DNA from: Demequina lutea
GTDB lineage: Bacteria > Actinomycetota > Actinomycetes > Actinomycetales > Demequinaceae
NCBI RefSeq assembly: GCF_013409005.1
Contig: NZ_JACBZO010000001.1
Location: 1,240,001-1,304,000, forward strand
Length of the DNA: 64,000 nt
Reading direction: 5' to 3'
In this document: positions 8,194 to 18,154 of the stretch, piece by piece
How positions within the stretch are numbered: position 1 is the stretch's first letter
Layout: the number at the start of each line of letters is the position of its first letter
Made by a program: the position numbers and the translations under genes
The notes under the pieces: generated by a model
What the model saw: only the letters and a program-made list of their open reading frames with translations
Database searches by the model: none
Told to the model about the DNA's origin: nothing

Positions 8194-9101
8194 GCCACGC
8201 TCCTTGAGAGCTCGAGGGCGGCCTCAAGGTCGTCCGGGGTCTTGAGCGCCACCGAGGGCACGCCCTTCATGGACCGCTTGGCGAGCCCACTGAGGACGCC
8301 TCCTGGCGCAAGTTCGATGATCCCTGTCACTCCCAGAGCGATCAGGGTGTCCATACACAGATCCCAGCGCACGGGGCGCGCGATCTGGGCGATGAGGCCC
8401 GCCACCACATCGTCGCCCGTGGCGACCTCGCTGCCGTCGGCGTTCGTGAGAATCGCAATGGAGGGATTGTGGCGGATCACGGTCGAGGCCGCCTCGGCAA
8501 GGGCAGGGACGGCGGGCGCCATGAAACGCGTGTGGAACGCGCCTGCCACCTGCAGTTCGATCACTCGCGCGCGGGCAGGCGGGTTCGCGACCAGTTCGGC
8601 AATCGCGCTGGCGGTGCCCGCGGCGACGACCTGGCCGCCACCATTCATGTTTGCGGGGGTGAGGTCGAGGCTGAGGAGGGTCTGTGCGATCTCCGCGTCG
8701 TCTCCACCGAGAATCGCGGCCATCGACGTTGGCTCGGAGGCGGCTGCGGCGGCGGCCATCGCGACTCCACGAGCCCGCACGAGGCGCACGGCGTCGGTGG
8801 GAGAAAGCACGCCCGCTACGGCGGCCGCGGAGAATTCGCCGACGGAGTGCCCAGCGACGACGCCGGGCACGACTCCGTCAAGGGAGGCGTACGCCGCAAG
8901 CGCAGTGGCGACGAGGAGCGGCTGCGCGATGGAGGTGTCCCTGATCGTGTCAGCGTCCGCTGCGGTTCCGAGAGCGATGAGGTCCAGTCCCGCGGCGTCG
9001 GTGGAGAGCTCAAGGGAGTCGCGTGCAGAGGCCAGTTCGAGCCACGGGGACAACATTCCTGGACTTTGCGCGCCCTGGCCGGGACAGACGATGGCAAGCA
9101 T
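8190..9101 (-). CDS. fabD: Malonyl-CoA:ACP transacylase
   Basis: A 303-residue alpha/beta enzyme that loads malonate onto ACP. The oxyanion loop is PGQGAQSPGM at the N-terminus, the nucleophile Ser86 lies in GHSVGEF, and the catalytic His190 is in AGAFHTRFM. It is the first enzyme gene of the fab operon, 77 bases downstream of the regulator fasR on the same strand. Confidence 0.95.
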   Translation of the reverse strand: MLAIVCPGQGAQSPGMLSPWLELASARDSLELSTDAAGLDLIALGTAADADTIRDTSIAQPLLVATALAAYASLDGVVPGVVAGHSVGEFSAAAVAGVLSPTDAVRLVRARGVAMAAAAAASEPTSMAAILGGDDAEIAQTLLSLDLTPANMNGGGQVVAAGTASAIAELVANPPARARVIELQVAGAFHTRFMAPAVPALAEAASTVIRHNPSIAILTNADGSEVATGDDVVAGLIAQIARPVRWDLCMDTLIALGVTGIIELAPGGVLSGLAKRSMKGVPSVALKTPDDLEAALELSRSVA

Positions 9102-9178
9102 GTGTCAAGACTGCCTTATGTGGGGCGGTGTGCCGCGCTTTTGGGGTACCGACTTGCGGCGCCGCTATTGGAGGAAAC

Positions 9179-10351
9179 CTACAAACTGGCGCGGCCCGCG
9201 TCCCTCAAGCGACCGAGAGCGAAGGCGGTCTCGAGCACGTGGGCGTCCCGAGTGGACAACACATCCCACCCCGTCAGTTCGGATACCTTCTTGAGGCGGT
9301 AGCGAACCGTGTTTGCGTGGACGAACATCGTGCGTGCCGAGAGTTCAAGGGAGCGGCCGCAATCGAGGAACGTCGCGACCGTCTCTTGTAGAGACCCTCC
9401 AGCACGAACGATGGGGTCGTACGCGATGGAAATGAGACGATCCCTGGCGCCGGTGTCGCCAACGAGTACCCGTTCGGGAAGGAGGTCGTCGGCGAGGACG
9501 GGCCGCGGCGAAAGCGACCACGCCGGCGCGGCAACGACACCCGCGAACGCCGCCCGTGCGGAGCGTGCGACCTCAAGGAGAGTGACGGCCGGCGGACCGA
9601 TGACGACGGGACCAGGGCCAAAACTCTCCATGATGCTCGAGGCTAGTTCGCGCAGGTCTTGGTCCGAACGGGCGATGACGATGAGATCTTCGCCGTGGAT
9701 GCCCACCATCGCCCCAGTCGCGGCCCTGCGCATGGAGCGCCTGAGTTCGGCGGATTGCGTCTCGCCGAGTGGGCCGTGCGTACGGCCGACGACCACGAGA
9801 GTGGGTCCTGGCTTCCAGCCAAGTGCGGCGGCACGCGAGGGCAGGTCGTCGTCGACCTCACCGCGCACGAGCGCGTCGATGACGAGGGCCTCGAGCCGAG
9901 CGTCCCACGCGCCCCTGGTCTCGGCGGCACGCGCGTAGACCTCGGCCGCGCTGAAGGCCACCTCGCGCGAGTAGCGCAGGATCGCCTCGCGCAAGTGAGC
10001 CTCTCCGCCGACAGCGGCGAGCTCATCCGCGTTGTCCTCGACGACCTTGACGACGGTACGCACGATGCTCAGCGTGTGTTGCAGGGAAACGGACCGGGTC
10101 AACTCGGGCGGCGCGGCCGCGAAGATTTCCAGCGCTCCACGGTACGTTCCCGTCGGGTTCGCATACCAAGACACGAAGGAGGTAATGCCCGCCTGAGCCA
10201 CGGTGCCGACCCATGAGCGCTCCTGGGCGGGGAGCTCGCCGAACCAGCGGTAGTCGGCGTCCAGCTCTCGCAGGGCGGCCGTCGCCAACTTCCCCGTGCC
10301 CGACTTGAGCCTGCGCAGAGTTTCGTGGCGAACATCAACCGTGGCGACCAT
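9179..10351 (-). CDS. fasR: PucR/CdaR-type regulator of fatty-acid synthesis (FasR)
   Basis: A 390-residue protein ending in a PucR-type helix-turn-helix: VATFLDCGRSLELSARTMFV followed by HANTVRYRLKKVSELTGWD. The N-terminal two thirds form a GGDEF-like or effector-binding region typical of the CdaR family. A regulator of this family immediately upstream of fabD is known in Streptomyces and mycobacteria as FasR, an activator of the fab operon that responds to long-chain acyl-CoA. Assignment here rests on domain type plus that conserved position. Confidence 0.85.
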   Translation of the reverse strand: MVATVDVRHETLRRLKSGTGKLATAALRELDADYRWFGELPAQERSWVGTVAQAGITSFVSWYANPTGTYRGALEIFAAAPPELTRSVSLQHTLSIVRTVVKVVEDNADELAAVGGEAHLREAILRYSREVAFSAAEVYARAAETRGAWDARLEALVIDALVRGEVDDDLPSRAAALGWKPGPTLVVVGRTHGPLGETQSAELRRSMRRAATGAMVGIHGEDLIVIARSDQDLRELASSIMESFGPGPVVIGPPAVTLLEVARSARAAFAGVVAAPAWSLSPRPVLADDLLPERVLVGDTGARDRLISIAYDPIVRAGGSLQETVATFLDCGRSLELSARTMFVHANTVRYRLKKVSELTGWDVLSTRDAHVLETAFALGRLRDAGRASL

Positions 10352-10568
10352 ATCTCAAGCATAAGGCCAAATTGTGAGTGTTGCACAAAAACGCGCCCCC
10401 ATAATGGGGGGCAAGAAAAGGCACAAAGTGGGGCAAAAGGGGGCATCCACGCCACGAAATCGGTTTGAGATTGGGCAGTCTCACAGTTGAAGGCGCCTCA
10501 TGAGCGCTCACCGAGCGGCCGACAGCCGTCCTCGCTAGGCTTGTCGGCATAGCGAAAGCGGGAATGTC

Positions 10569-11738
10569 ATGGACGCCAAGCCCCGGCCTCTACTTGGATC
10601 CCTACTCGGGCTGTTGCTCGGAATCGTCGTTGTCGCCTTGCTGTGGCAACTGGGCGTGGTGCCGCCGGATCGGCTTGTCCTGTTTGGAGTTCTCGCTGTC
10701 ACGGTAGCTCTCGTGACGATCATTCTGACGCAGCGCACCGTGCTCGTGCGCAAGCGCTTCGTCATGTTGATGGTGTTGAGCGGGCTCTTGGCCGGAGTCG
10801 CCGTCGCGGGCATCCCGGACGCGATCGCAGGGGGATCGATAACGGACGGGTGCTCAGCCGATGGAACATCGTCGCTCGGCAGCAAGACGCCAGCCCAGAC
10901 ATCGATCGCCGACCCCTTTGCCGTCACCAGGACCGATACGGTGCAGTGGACCGCTGGGTCGACGGCTGTCTTGACGAACTGGCGGAGCGCGCTCGGCATG
11001 GACGTCGGAGGCTTCCAGGTGAAGACCTGGAGCGGTAGTTCCGCCAACAATGACCAGAAGCAGTCAAATTCTGGGTCTGCGGCTGTCGCGAGTCATCTGA
11101 AGGATATCGAGGGCAGCACGGGGATCACGCTTGCCGGGATTTACCACATGTACGGCCACCTCGATGCTGACCAACGCACGTGCGACATGAGCGCCTATGT
11201 GCGGGTGCAGGGTGAAGGGGCGTTCACGGGCGCCCTCAACAGGGGCTTGTGGATCGCCCTTGGTGCGTTGAGCCTCATCACCATCATCATGGCCGGCGTG
11301 GTTCGGCACTCCATCACGAGGGCAGCACGCGCCGCCGCGAGCGGTTTGGCACCCATGGCAGCGGCCCAGCCGCCCGCGACCAGCAAGCCTCCTGCGGAGC
11401 CAACGCAACCGTCCGAGGCTGGTCGTCAGACGAGTACCGACACCCGGAGTCGCCCACCCCAGGAGCCAAACAAGGCCGCGCCCGCGTCGAGGGAGACACC
11501 CGGTAGCAACGTGCGCGCAACGGACAACGCGCCGGTTGAGCAGATGGGCGCGCGGGGCGTGGAGCCGACGCAGGGCGTAGAGCCGATGCCAGGTAATGGC
11601 GAGGCTGCGGTGCCGGGAGCCGACGGAGACGTCCTCCCAGAGACCGACAATCCCGGCGCTACAACGCCTCTAAGTGACGGCCCCGAGGCGCCGCCGATTA
11701 CCGACAGCCCGGACAGGCCCGCGGGTGAAGCGGGCTGA
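10569..11738 (+). CDS. Membrane protein with proline-rich tail, unknown function
   Basis: A 389-residue protein not recognised as a known family. Three hydrophobic segments lie near residues 9-28, 36-53 and 66-85. They are followed by a polar domain of about 140 residues with two Cys (GCSADG near 95 and TCDMSAY near 205), a fourth membrane segment near 223-243, and a 140-residue tail rich in Pro, Ala, Thr and Glu with little order. The layout suggests one extracytoplasmic domain between membrane anchors, perhaps with a disulphide. It lies divergent from fasR and tail to tail with aceE, breaking the fasR-aceE neighbourhood seen in other actinobacteria. Confidence 0.7.
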   Translation: MDAKPRPLLGSLLGLLLGIVVVALLWQLGVVPPDRLVLFGVLAVTVALVTIILTQRTVLVRKRFVMLMVLSGLLAGVAVAGIPDAIAGGSITDGCSADGTSSLGSKTPAQTSIADPFAVTRTDTVQWTAGSTAVLTNWRSALGMDVGGFQVKTWSGSSANNDQKQSNSGSAAVASHLKDIEGSTGITLAGIYHMYGHLDADQRTCDMSAYVRVQGEGAFTGALNRGLWIALGALSLITIIMAGVVRHSITRAARAAASGLAPMAAAQPPATSKPPAEPTQPSEAGRQTSTDTRSRPPQEPNKAAPASRETPGSNVRATDNAPVEQMGARGVEPTQGVEPMPGNGEAAVPGADGDVLPETDNPGATTPLSDGPEAPPITDSPDRPAGEAG

Positions 11739-11772
11739 TCCGCGAGACGAGGTCGGCTAGGCCACTAAAACT

Positions 11773-14487
11773 CTAGGCCTCGCCACCAGAGTTGCCGGAG
11801 GTGCCTTTCCTCACGTCATGCAACTCGTAGCGCTCGATCGCCTTGGCGGTGGTCCCAGCAGGCACCTCGCCCTTGCGCTCAAGTTGCTGAAGCACTCGCG
11901 CGGCCGTCGAAGGTCCGTCGATGTGGAAGAACCTACGCGCGGCTTGACGTGTATCGGAGAAGCCGAAGCCGTCCGCCCCGAGCGTCGCGTAGTCGCCGGG
12001 AATCCAGGCGCGCACCTGATCGGGAACAAGGTGATCGAAGTCGGTCGTGGCAACGAATGGACCCTGCGCGCCTGCAAGCCTGCGCGTGAGGAACGGAATG
12101 CGTGCGGGCCTTTCGGGATACAAGAACTCGTCGCGCTCACAGCTGAGGGCCTCGCGGCGAAGTTCCGACCACGACGTCACGGACCACACGGTTGCGTGCA
12201 CGTTCCAGTGGGCCTCGAGCAGTTCCTGAGCCTCAAGCGCCCACGGCACCGCAACGCCTGAAGCGAGAATCTGTGCCTGCGGTCCATCGCCAGGCGCGGC
12301 ATCGGCGACCTTGTGGATGCCCTTGATGATGCCCTCGATGTCCACGTCCTCGGGCTCGACGGGTTGCTGGATCGGCTCGTTGTACACGGTGATGTAGAAC
12401 ATGACGTTCTGGTCGCGGCCATCGCCTGGGCCGTACATGCGCTCGATGCCGTCACGCACAATGTGCCTGATCTCGTAGCCGAACGCAGGGTCATAGATGA
12501 CCATTGCCGTGTTGGTGCCAGCGAGGATCGGCGAGTGGCCATCGGCGTGCTGCAGGCCCTCTCCCGTAAGCGTGGTGCGGCCTGCGGTGGCGCCGATGAT
12601 GAAGCCTCGGGTCATTTGGTCGCCCGCGGCCCAGAACTGGTCGCCCGTGCGCTGGAATCCGAACATTGAATAGAAGATGTAGACCGGAACCAGGGGATAC
12701 CCGTGCGTCGCGTACGACGTGCCTACGGCCTGGAATGCGGCCGCGGAGCCAGCCTCGTTGATCCCAGTGTGCATGATCTTGCCCTGCTCGGACTCCTTGT
12801 AGCTGAGCATGAGTTCGCGGTCGACCGGCAAGTAGTTCTGGCCCTGGGTATTGAAGATCTTGGCGGTGGGGAAGATCGCATCAAGGCCGAACGTGCGCGC
12901 CTCATCGGGGATGATCGGGACGATGCGATGGCCGAAGTTCTTGTCTTTGATGAGGTCCTTGAGCAAGCGAACGAACGCCATCGTGGTCGCGGCCTCTTGC
13001 TTGCCGGAGCCCTTCGCGAGGAGGTCGTAGACGGCGGGATCGGGCATCTCGATGGGATCGTGAGACACGCGCCTTTCGGGAACGAAGCCCCCCAACACCT
13101 TGCGCCGGCCAAGCATGTACTGGATCGCGGGGTCGTCCATGCCTGGGTGGAAGTACGGCGGGTTGTACGGGTCGTCGTCGATCTGCGCGTCCGTGAACGG
13201 GATGCTAAACGTGTCGCGCAGCACCTTGAGGTCCGCGGCCGCAAGCTTCTTCATCTGGTGAGTCGAGTTGCGGGCAGCAAAGTTGGTGCCCAGCCCGTAG
13301 CCCTTGATCGTCTTGGCAAGGATGACCGTGGGCTTGCCGTTCTTCTCCGTCGTGGCCTTGGCGTAGGCGGCGTAGAGCTTCTGGTAGTCGTGGCCGCCAC
13401 GCTTGAGCGCCCAGATCTCGTCGTCGGTCATGTCGGCGACAAGTTCCTTGGCGCGAGGGTCGCCGCCGAAGAACTGATCGCGGATGAAGGCACCCGACTC
13501 GGCGCGGAACGTCTGGAAGTCGCCGTCGGGGACGGTGTTCATGAGGTTGACGAGCGCACCCTCGTCGTCGCGAGCGAGTAGCGGGTCCCAGTTGCGGCCC
13601 CAAATGACCTTGATGACGTTCCAACCGGCACCGCGGAAGAATGCCTCGAGTTCCTGAATGATCTTGCCGTTGCCTCGCACGGGGCCGTCGAGACGCTGCA
13701 GGTTGCAGTTGACGACGAACGTGAGGTTGTCGAGCTTCTGGTTGGCCGCGTGTTGCAACATCCCGCGGCTCTCCGGCTCGTCCATCTCGCCGTCGCCAAG
13801 GAACGCCCACACATGCTGCTCGGACGTGTCCTTGAGGCCGCGCAGTTGGAGGTAGCGGTTGGTCCATGCCTGGTAGATCGCCGACGCGGGGCCAAGACCC
13901 ATCGAGACGGTGGGGAACTCCCACAAGTCGGGCATGAGGCGCGGGTGCGGGTAGGACGACAAGCCGCGGCCGGGGCCCGACTTCTCTTGCCTAAACGAGT
14001 CGAGGTCATCCTCGTTGAAACGGCCCTCGACCAGTCCACGCGCATATACGCCCGGCGCGGCGTGGCCCTGGAAGTAGACGTGGTCGCCGCCTCCCGGGTG
14101 GTCCTTGCCCTTGAAGAAGTGATTGAGGCCGACTTCGTACAGCGTCGCGACGGACGCGTAGGACGAGATGTGGCCACCGACACCCTTGCCCGCTGCCTGG
14201 GCGCGAGTCACCATCACCGCGGCGTTCCAACGAATCCATCCGCGGTAGCGACGCTCGATTTCCTCGTCGCCGGGAAACTCCGGCTCGTCGTCAACGTGGA
14301 TGGTGTTGACGTAGGGCGTGTTCAGGCTGAGCGGAACGGAAAGTTGCTTGGAGGCGGCGTGCTCAACCATCCTGTCGATGACGAACTCGGCACGCGTGGC
14401 GCCGCGTTCTTCAATCATCCCGTCGAGCGACTCGAGCCACTCGTTGGTCTCTGCCGGGTCCTTGTCAAGCGGGCCGTGTTGTGCCAC
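11773..14487 (-). CDS. aceE: Pyruvate dehydrogenase E1 component, homodimeric
   Basis: A 904-residue thiamine-diphosphate enzyme that decarboxylates pyruvate for the pyruvate dehydrogenase complex. The GTG start at 14485-14487 is preceded by GAAAGGTCCCCT; the frame continues upstream but without a ribosome site. Markers of the homodimeric family include [22 protein letters not shown], the TPP motif GDGEMDEPE leading to [16 protein letters not shown], and the C-terminal [10 protein letters not shown]. The E2 and E3 subunits are not in the window. A neighbouring TPP-regulated transporter supplies a loose link to its cofactor. Confidence 0.95.
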   Translation of the reverse strand: MAQHGPLDKDPAETNEWLESLDGMIEERGATRAEFVIDRMVEHAASKQLSVPLSLNTPYVNTIHVDDEPEFPGDEEIERRYRGWIRWNAAVMVTRAQAAGKGVGGHISSYASVATLYEVGLNHFFKGKDHPGGGDHVYFQGHAAPGVYARGLVEGRFNEDDLDSFRQEKSGPGRGLSSYPHPRLMPDLWEFPTVSMGLGPASAIYQAWTNRYLQLRGLKDTSEQHVWAFLGDGEMDEPESRGMLQHAANQKLDNLTFVVNCNLQRLDGPVRGNGKIIQELEAFFRGAGWNVIKVIWGRNWDPLLARDDEGALVNLMNTVPDGDFQTFRAESGAFIRDQFFGGDPRAKELVADMTDDEIWALKRGGHDYQKLYAAYAKATTEKNGKPTVILAKTIKGYGLGTNFAARNSTHQMKKLAAADLKVLRDTFSIPFTDAQIDDDPYNPPYFHPGMDDPAIQYMLGRRKVLGGFVPERRVSHDPIEMPDPAVYDLLAKGSGKQEAATTMAFVRLLKDLIKDKNFGHRIVPIIPDEARTFGLDAIFPTAKIFNTQGQNYLPVDRELMLSYKESEQGKIMHTGINEAGSAAAFQAVGTSYATHGYPLVPVYIFYSMFGFQRTGDQFWAAGDQMTRGFIIGATAGRTTLTGEGLQHADGHSPILAGTNTAMVIYDPAFGYEIRHIVRDGIERMYGPGDGRDQNVMFYITVYNEPIQQPVEPEDVDIEGIIKGIHKVADAAPGDGPQAQILASGVAVPWALEAQELLEAHWNVHATVWSVTSWSELRREALSCERDEFLYPERPARIPFLTRRLAGAQGPFVATTDFDHLVPDQVRAWIPGDYATLGADGFGFSDTRQAARRFFHIDGPSTAARVLQQLERKGEVPAGTTAKAIERYELHDVRKGTSGNSGGEA

Positions 14488-14658
14488 AGGGGACCTTTCG
14501 TAGGGGCGCAGGGTGTCGCGCCACGTCATGAGGATTCGTGGTTGCGGGGATGCCGCGTACCCCAACATTCTTGCCATATCCAGCCGCATTGTCACGCCAG
14601 CATGGGCCCGATGCCCTGGGAAGTACCCCAAACTACCCGCCTAGGTTGCTCTGGGCCG

Positions 14659-14688
14659 TTGCGACGGGCCATGGTCGCCCCGTACTGT
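14659..14688 (+). promoter_or_regulatory. Probable promoter of DUF3052-ahpE
   Basis: TTGCGA at 14659-14664 and TACTGT at 14683-14688 are separated by 18 bases and lie about 50 bases before the DUF3052 start. They resemble sigma-70-type -35 and -10 boxes. Found by eye only. Confidence 0.4.
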
Positions 14689-14741
14689 GTAGCGAACGAG
14701 CAACGAATACGGCGCTCCCGACGGAAAGAGGTACGCAGGCC

Positions 14742-15170
14742 GTGGCCACCACAGAGGGCTCGGAGACGCTAGACGTCTCCGTAGTGTCACGACTTGGGCT
14801 CAACCCCGGCATGGTCGTGCAGGAATTCGGCTTCGACGCCGACGTGTGCGAGGCGCTGAGGGCGGGCATCGAGGCCGTTACAGGCGAAAAACTTGTTGAC
14901 GAGGAGTTCGGAGACGTCACCGACTTCGCGATCGTCTGGTTCCGTGAGGGCGACGATGATCTCGCCGATTTGTTGATGGACGTTCAGGCGCTTCTCGATT
15001 CGGGAGGCCAAGTATTGCTCTTGACGCCCAAGGCGGGCCGTGCTGGCCACGTTCCACCGCACACGGTCCAAGAGGGGTCGTCACTTGGCGGCATGCACGC
15101 CACCTCGACCTTCGTGGTCGACGCGGATTGGGCGGCAACGGTGCTTGTGGAAAAGGGTCGCTCGAAGTGA
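14742..15170 (+). CDS. DUF3052 family protein
   Basis: A 142-residue protein with a GTG start preceded by GGAAAGAGG. The sequence LGLNPGMVVQEFGFDADVCE and the central DFAIVWFREGDDDLADLLMD segment followed by LLLTPKAGRAGHVPPH are typical of DUF3052, which is found next to aceE and ahpE in mycobacteria and Streptomyces. No biochemical function is established. Its stop overlaps the ahpE start (GTGA), so the two are translationally coupled. Confidence 0.88.
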   Translation: MATTEGSETLDVSVVSRLGLNPGMVVQEFGFDADVCEALRAGIEAVTGEKLVDEEFGDVTDFAIVWFREGDDDLADLLMDVQALLDSGGQVLLLTPKAGRAGHVPPHTVQEGSSLGGMHATSTFVVDADWAATVLVEKGRSK

Positions 15171-15625
15171 CCCACCCCCTTGTGGGTCATCCAGCTCCCG
15201 ATTTCAACCTTTCTGATCAGGACGGCGTGCCCGTGTCCCTCGTGGACCTTCGCGGCTCAGAGGCGCTCATTGTCTTTGTTCCCTTCGCGTTCTCACCCGT
15301 GTGCACGTATGAGCTCGAACAGTTGCGGGATGCGAGCGATCTCACGGCAGCGGGCGCGCGCATCCTGATCGTCAATTGCGACTCGACCTACGTCAACCAA
15401 GAGTGGGCGTATCAAAACAAGTTCGACGGCACGCTGCTCAGTGACTTCTGGCCGCACGGCGCAATGAGCGAGAGCTTTGGGGTCTTCGACGAGGAACTTG
15501 GGCGCGCGGGGCGCGGCACCTTCCACATCGACGCCAGTGGCATCGTCGATTGGGTCTTGGTGAACCCCACGGGCGATGCGCGCGACCTGGCCGAATACCG
15601 CAAGGTCTTGGGCGTTACCGCATAG
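15167..15625 (+). CDS. ahpE: AhpE-type one-Cys peroxiredoxin
   Basis: A 152-residue thioredoxin-fold peroxidase. The active-site loop PFAFSPVCTYEL carries the peroxidatic Cys46 after the usual aromatic-Pro/Ser context. There is no second conserved resolving Cys in the C-terminal half that is obvious, though one further Cys occurs in IVNCDSTYV. The GTG start overlaps the DUF3052 stop by four bases. The block DUF3052-ahpE next to aceE matches the mycobacterial Rv2238c-Rv2239c-Rv2241 order, supporting AhpE rather than a Bcp protein. Confidence 0.88.
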   Translation: MTHPLVGHPAPDFNLSDQDGVPVSLVDLRGSEALIVFVPFAFSPVCTYELEQLRDASDLTAAGARILIVNCDSTYVNQEWAYQNKFDGTLLSDFWPHGAMSESFGVFDEELGRAGRGTFHIDASGIVDWVLVNPTGDARDLAEYRKVLGVTA

Positions 15626-15688
15626 TTGCGACTCACGTGATGGGCGGCGTGCTCCCTGGGACGCCTCCCGATGGTGAAGAATGGTCCA

Positions 15689-15762
15689 GGGCCCTTAGCT
15701 CAGTTGGTTAGAGCACTGCGCTTACACCGCAGGTGTCATCGGTTCGAGTCCGGTAGGGCCCA
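15689..15762 (+). tRNA. tRNA-Val (anticodon TAC)
   Basis: A 74-base cloverleaf. The acceptor stem GGGCCCT pairs with AGGGCCC, the D arm holds AGCTCAGTTGGTTAGAGC, the anticodon arm CTGCG-CTTACAC-CGCAG has anticodon TAC, and the T loop is GGTTCGAGTCC. Discriminator base is A and CCA is not encoded. Confidence 0.95.
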
Positions 15763-15807
15763 CTAAAGAGAATCAAGGCGGTCGCCTCGAGCCGACCGGG
15801 TCAGGAA

Positions 15808-16635
15808 GTGCGCGTGGCCACTGTCGCCGATGTCGTTGCTTGGGCCGATCGCCGCTACCCGCCGAAGCTTGCCGAGGATTGGGATGCTCCGGGGCTGTCG
15901 GTTGGCGATCCGCGCCGGGTCGTACGGCATGTGCGCTTTGCGGTTGACCCCACCATTGCCGTGGCCCGCGAGGCGATCGCGGCCGGCGCCGACATGCTCA
16001 TCACTCACCACCCACTCATGCTGCGCGGCGTCACCACCGTCGCGGCCAATACCGCCCAGGGCGCGGTGGTCCACACGCTCATCGGCAATGGCTGCGCGCT
16101 CTTCGCCGCGCACACCAACGCCGATGCCGTCGACGGGGGAGTCGCCGAGGCGCTCGCGCTCGCGATCGGGATGAATGTCGAGGGGCCGCTTGTGCCCGTC
16201 GAGCCCGGGTCCGTCGATGGCACCGGTCGCATCGGGACCATCGCGCCGACGTCCCTGCGGGAATTTGCCGCCAGGGTCGCCGCCGTACTGCCCGCCACCG
16301 CGGGAGGCGTGTTGTTTGCCGGGAATCCCGACGGAATGGTCACGAGCGTCGCGGTCGTTGGCGGTTCAGGAGGCTCCTTCATCGGCGATGCCGTGTCCTC
16401 AGGTGTTGATGCGTTCGTCACCGCCGACCTGCGCCACCACCCAGCGACCGACGCCCGCGAGGCCGCCGCGCTTACCGACGGCAAGCCGTACCTCGTCAGC
16501 GTGTCCCACTCGGCATCCGAGTCGCTGTGGCTTGAAGGGGCCGCCGGCGAGCTGGCTCAAGCGCTCGATGTGACCACCTCGGTGAGTACGCTAAACACCG
16601 ATCCATGGACAGGCCACGCGCCGTCCACCATTTAA
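15808..16635 (+). CDS. Nif3-like dinuclear metal centre protein (DUF34/YbgI)
   Basis: A 275-residue protein. Metal ligands of the family are visible: the ITHHPLML pair of His near residues 70-71, HTNAD near 105 and SVSHSASESL near 228. The start segment EDWDAPGLSVGDP is also diagnostic. Members are often annotated as GTP cyclohydrolase 1 type 2, but the physiological role is unsettled. It begins the conserved block Nif3-zinc ribbon-histidine phosphatase seen in mycobacteria (Rv2230c-Rv2228c). The GTG start could be this one or the GTG two codons later. Confidence 0.88.
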   Translation: MRVATVADVVAWADRRYPPKLAEDWDAPGLSVGDPRRVVRHVRFAVDPTIAVAREAIAAGADMLITHHPLMLRGVTTVAANTAQGAVVHTLIGNGCALFAAHTNADAVDGGVAEALALAIGMNVEGPLVPVEPGSVDGTGRIGTIAPTSLREFAARVAAVLPATAGGVLFAGNPDGMVTSVAVVGGSGGSFIGDAVSSGVDAFVTADLRHHPATDAREAAALTDGKPYLVSVSHSASESLWLEGAAGELAQALDVTTSVSTLNTDPWTGHAPSTI

Positions 16636-16644
16636 GGAGACACA

Positions 16645-17382
16645 GTGCCCAAGGCCCCAGCAGCGGACCAACTGCGGTTGCTGACCGTTCAGGAGCTCGA
16701 CACGCGCGCGGCTCAGGCCCGCCACCGCCTCGACTCGCTTGAGTCCAAGGCGGAGCTCCAGAAGCTGCTCGAGCGCGAGGGTGAGCTGACGGGCCGGCGC
16801 ATCGAGGCCGACACCGCCATTTCGGACCTCAAGCGCGAGGTCACCAAAGCGGAGGACGACGTGCAGTCGGTGCGTGCCCGCGCCAAGCGAGACAACGACA
16901 GGCTCCTGGTGGGCGGCCAGACTCCCCGCGATCTGCAGGGGCTGCAGTCCGAGCTTGAGGTCTTGGTGAAGAGGCAATCCGACCTCGAGGAGATCGAGCT
17001 CGATGCGATGCAGCGACTCGAGGACGCCGAATCCGTTGCGGACGGTGTCGTTGCCGAGGCCGCCGTGATTGCGGCAGCGCTCGCAGATGTCCGTGCACGC
17101 GTCGAGACCGAGTCCGCCGCGATCGAAGCGGAACTCGCCGACGTGGCGCGCGAACGGATCAACGCTACCTTCAACCTCGACGAGTCTCTGCTGGCGCTCT
17201 ACGAGAAGTTGCGCGCCCAGAACGGCGATTCCGGTGCGGCCGCGCTCACGCGCGGAACCTGCCAGGGATGCCACATGAGCCTCAATCCCGCGGACCTCGC
17301 GGGCATCGAGGCGACCCCGGCGGACGAGGTCGTCAGGTGCGAGGAATGCGGCAGGATCCTCGTGCGTGGGACGACCGCGTGA
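16645..17382 (+). CDS. Coiled-coil zinc-ribbon protein (C4-type)
   Basis: A 245-residue protein made of a long charged helical region, residues about 10-185, with heptad-like pattern and many Glu/Arg, then a C-terminal zinc ribbon with CQGCH and CEECGR. It starts nine bases after the Nif3-like gene and its stop overlaps the next start, so it is mid-operon. The family is widespread and implicated in other bacteria as a chaperone-like or nucleic-acid-associated factor; no specific role is claimed here. Confidence 0.85.
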   Translation: MPKAPAADQLRLLTVQELDTRAAQARHRLDSLESKAELQKLLEREGELTGRRIEADTAISDLKREVTKAEDDVQSVRARAKRDNDRLLVGGQTPRDLQGLQSELEVLVKRQSDLEEIELDAMQRLEDAESVADGVVAEAAVIAAALADVRARVETESAAIEAELADVARERINATFNLDESLLALYEKLRAQNGDSGAAALTRGTCQGCHMSLNPADLAGIEATPADEVVRCEECGRILVRGTTA

Positions 17383-18131
17383 GTGGTGAGCAAGGCGCAT
17401 CGGTCGAGGCCACCGCGCCGTTGGTGTCTCTAGAGTCCTCCGAAGCGCACCTCATTTCTCCGCTCACGATCGTCTTGGTGAGGCATGGCGTGACCGATAT
17501 GACGGTCACCCGCAACTTCTCTGGCGGACAGGTTGAGGGCCCAGGCCTGAATGCTGCGGGCCGCGTCCAGGCCGCCAAGGCCGCCGATGCCGTCTACGCC
17601 ATCGGCCGCAAGTCGTGGATGAAGTTGCCGCGGGTCTCGCGGGTCTTCGCGTCCCCATTGACTCGGACTCAAGAGACGGGTGCCGCGGTCGCGCGTCGGC
17701 TCGGCCTGCACGTGGAGACCGAGCCCTTGCTGCGCGAGGTGGAATTTGGGCGTTGGGAGGGCCTCACGGCCGAGCAAATCGTTCTCCAGGATGGCGACGC
17801 GGTTCATCGGTGGCGCTTTGGTGAGATTGCCGCGCCCGGCGGCGAGTCCTTTGACGACGTTGGCGCCCGACTCGACGAGGTGCTGCGCGGCTTTGCCGCA
17901 GAACACGCGCGGCTGAGCGAATCAGGAGACGACGTCGAACGGGCCTGGTCCGCCGTCGCGCACGCGGTCGCCATCAAGTGTGCCGTCGGCGTCTCCCTCG
18001 GGGTCGACAAGCGATCGTGGGGAGCGATGTGGCCCGAGCCCGCATCCCTCACCATCCTGCAACTGCGAGTCTCCCGCGAAGGCGACATCGTCGAGAGGCA
18101 CCTCATGTGCCTCGGAGCGCCCACTCACTAG
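17379..18131 (+). CDS. Histidine phosphatase family protein
   Basis: A 250-residue protein of the phosphoglycerate-mutase-like superfamily. The phosphohistidine motif VLVRHGVTD is near residue 28, the second Arg of the pocket is in SPLTRTQETG, the acid is in EVEFGRWEG, and the second His is in AVAHAVAIK. The GTG start overlaps the preceding stop codon (GTGA). In mycobacteria the gene at this position is a fusion of RNase H and this phosphatase; here only the phosphatase is present and the N-terminus is a short tail without RNase H motifs. Substrate unknown. Confidence 0.85.
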   Translation: MSGEQGASVEATAPLVSLESSEAHLISPLTIVLVRHGVTDMTVTRNFSGGQVEGPGLNAAGRVQAAKAADAVYAIGRKSWMKLPRVSRVFASPLTRTQETGAAVARRLGLHVETEPLLREVEFGRWEGLTAEQIVLQDGDAVHRWRFGEIAAPGGESFDDVGARLDEVLRGFAAEHARLSESGDDVERAWSAVAHAVAIKCAVGVSLGVDKRSWGAMWPEPASLTILQLRVSREGDIVERHLMCLGAPTH

Positions 18132-18154
18132 CGTCGTGCCCAAGGAGGCAGTCA

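Noticed and set aside
12703-13581. Plus-strand frame of 292 codons opposite aceE
   Set aside because: Mirror of aceE codon bias, no ribosome site, no family features.
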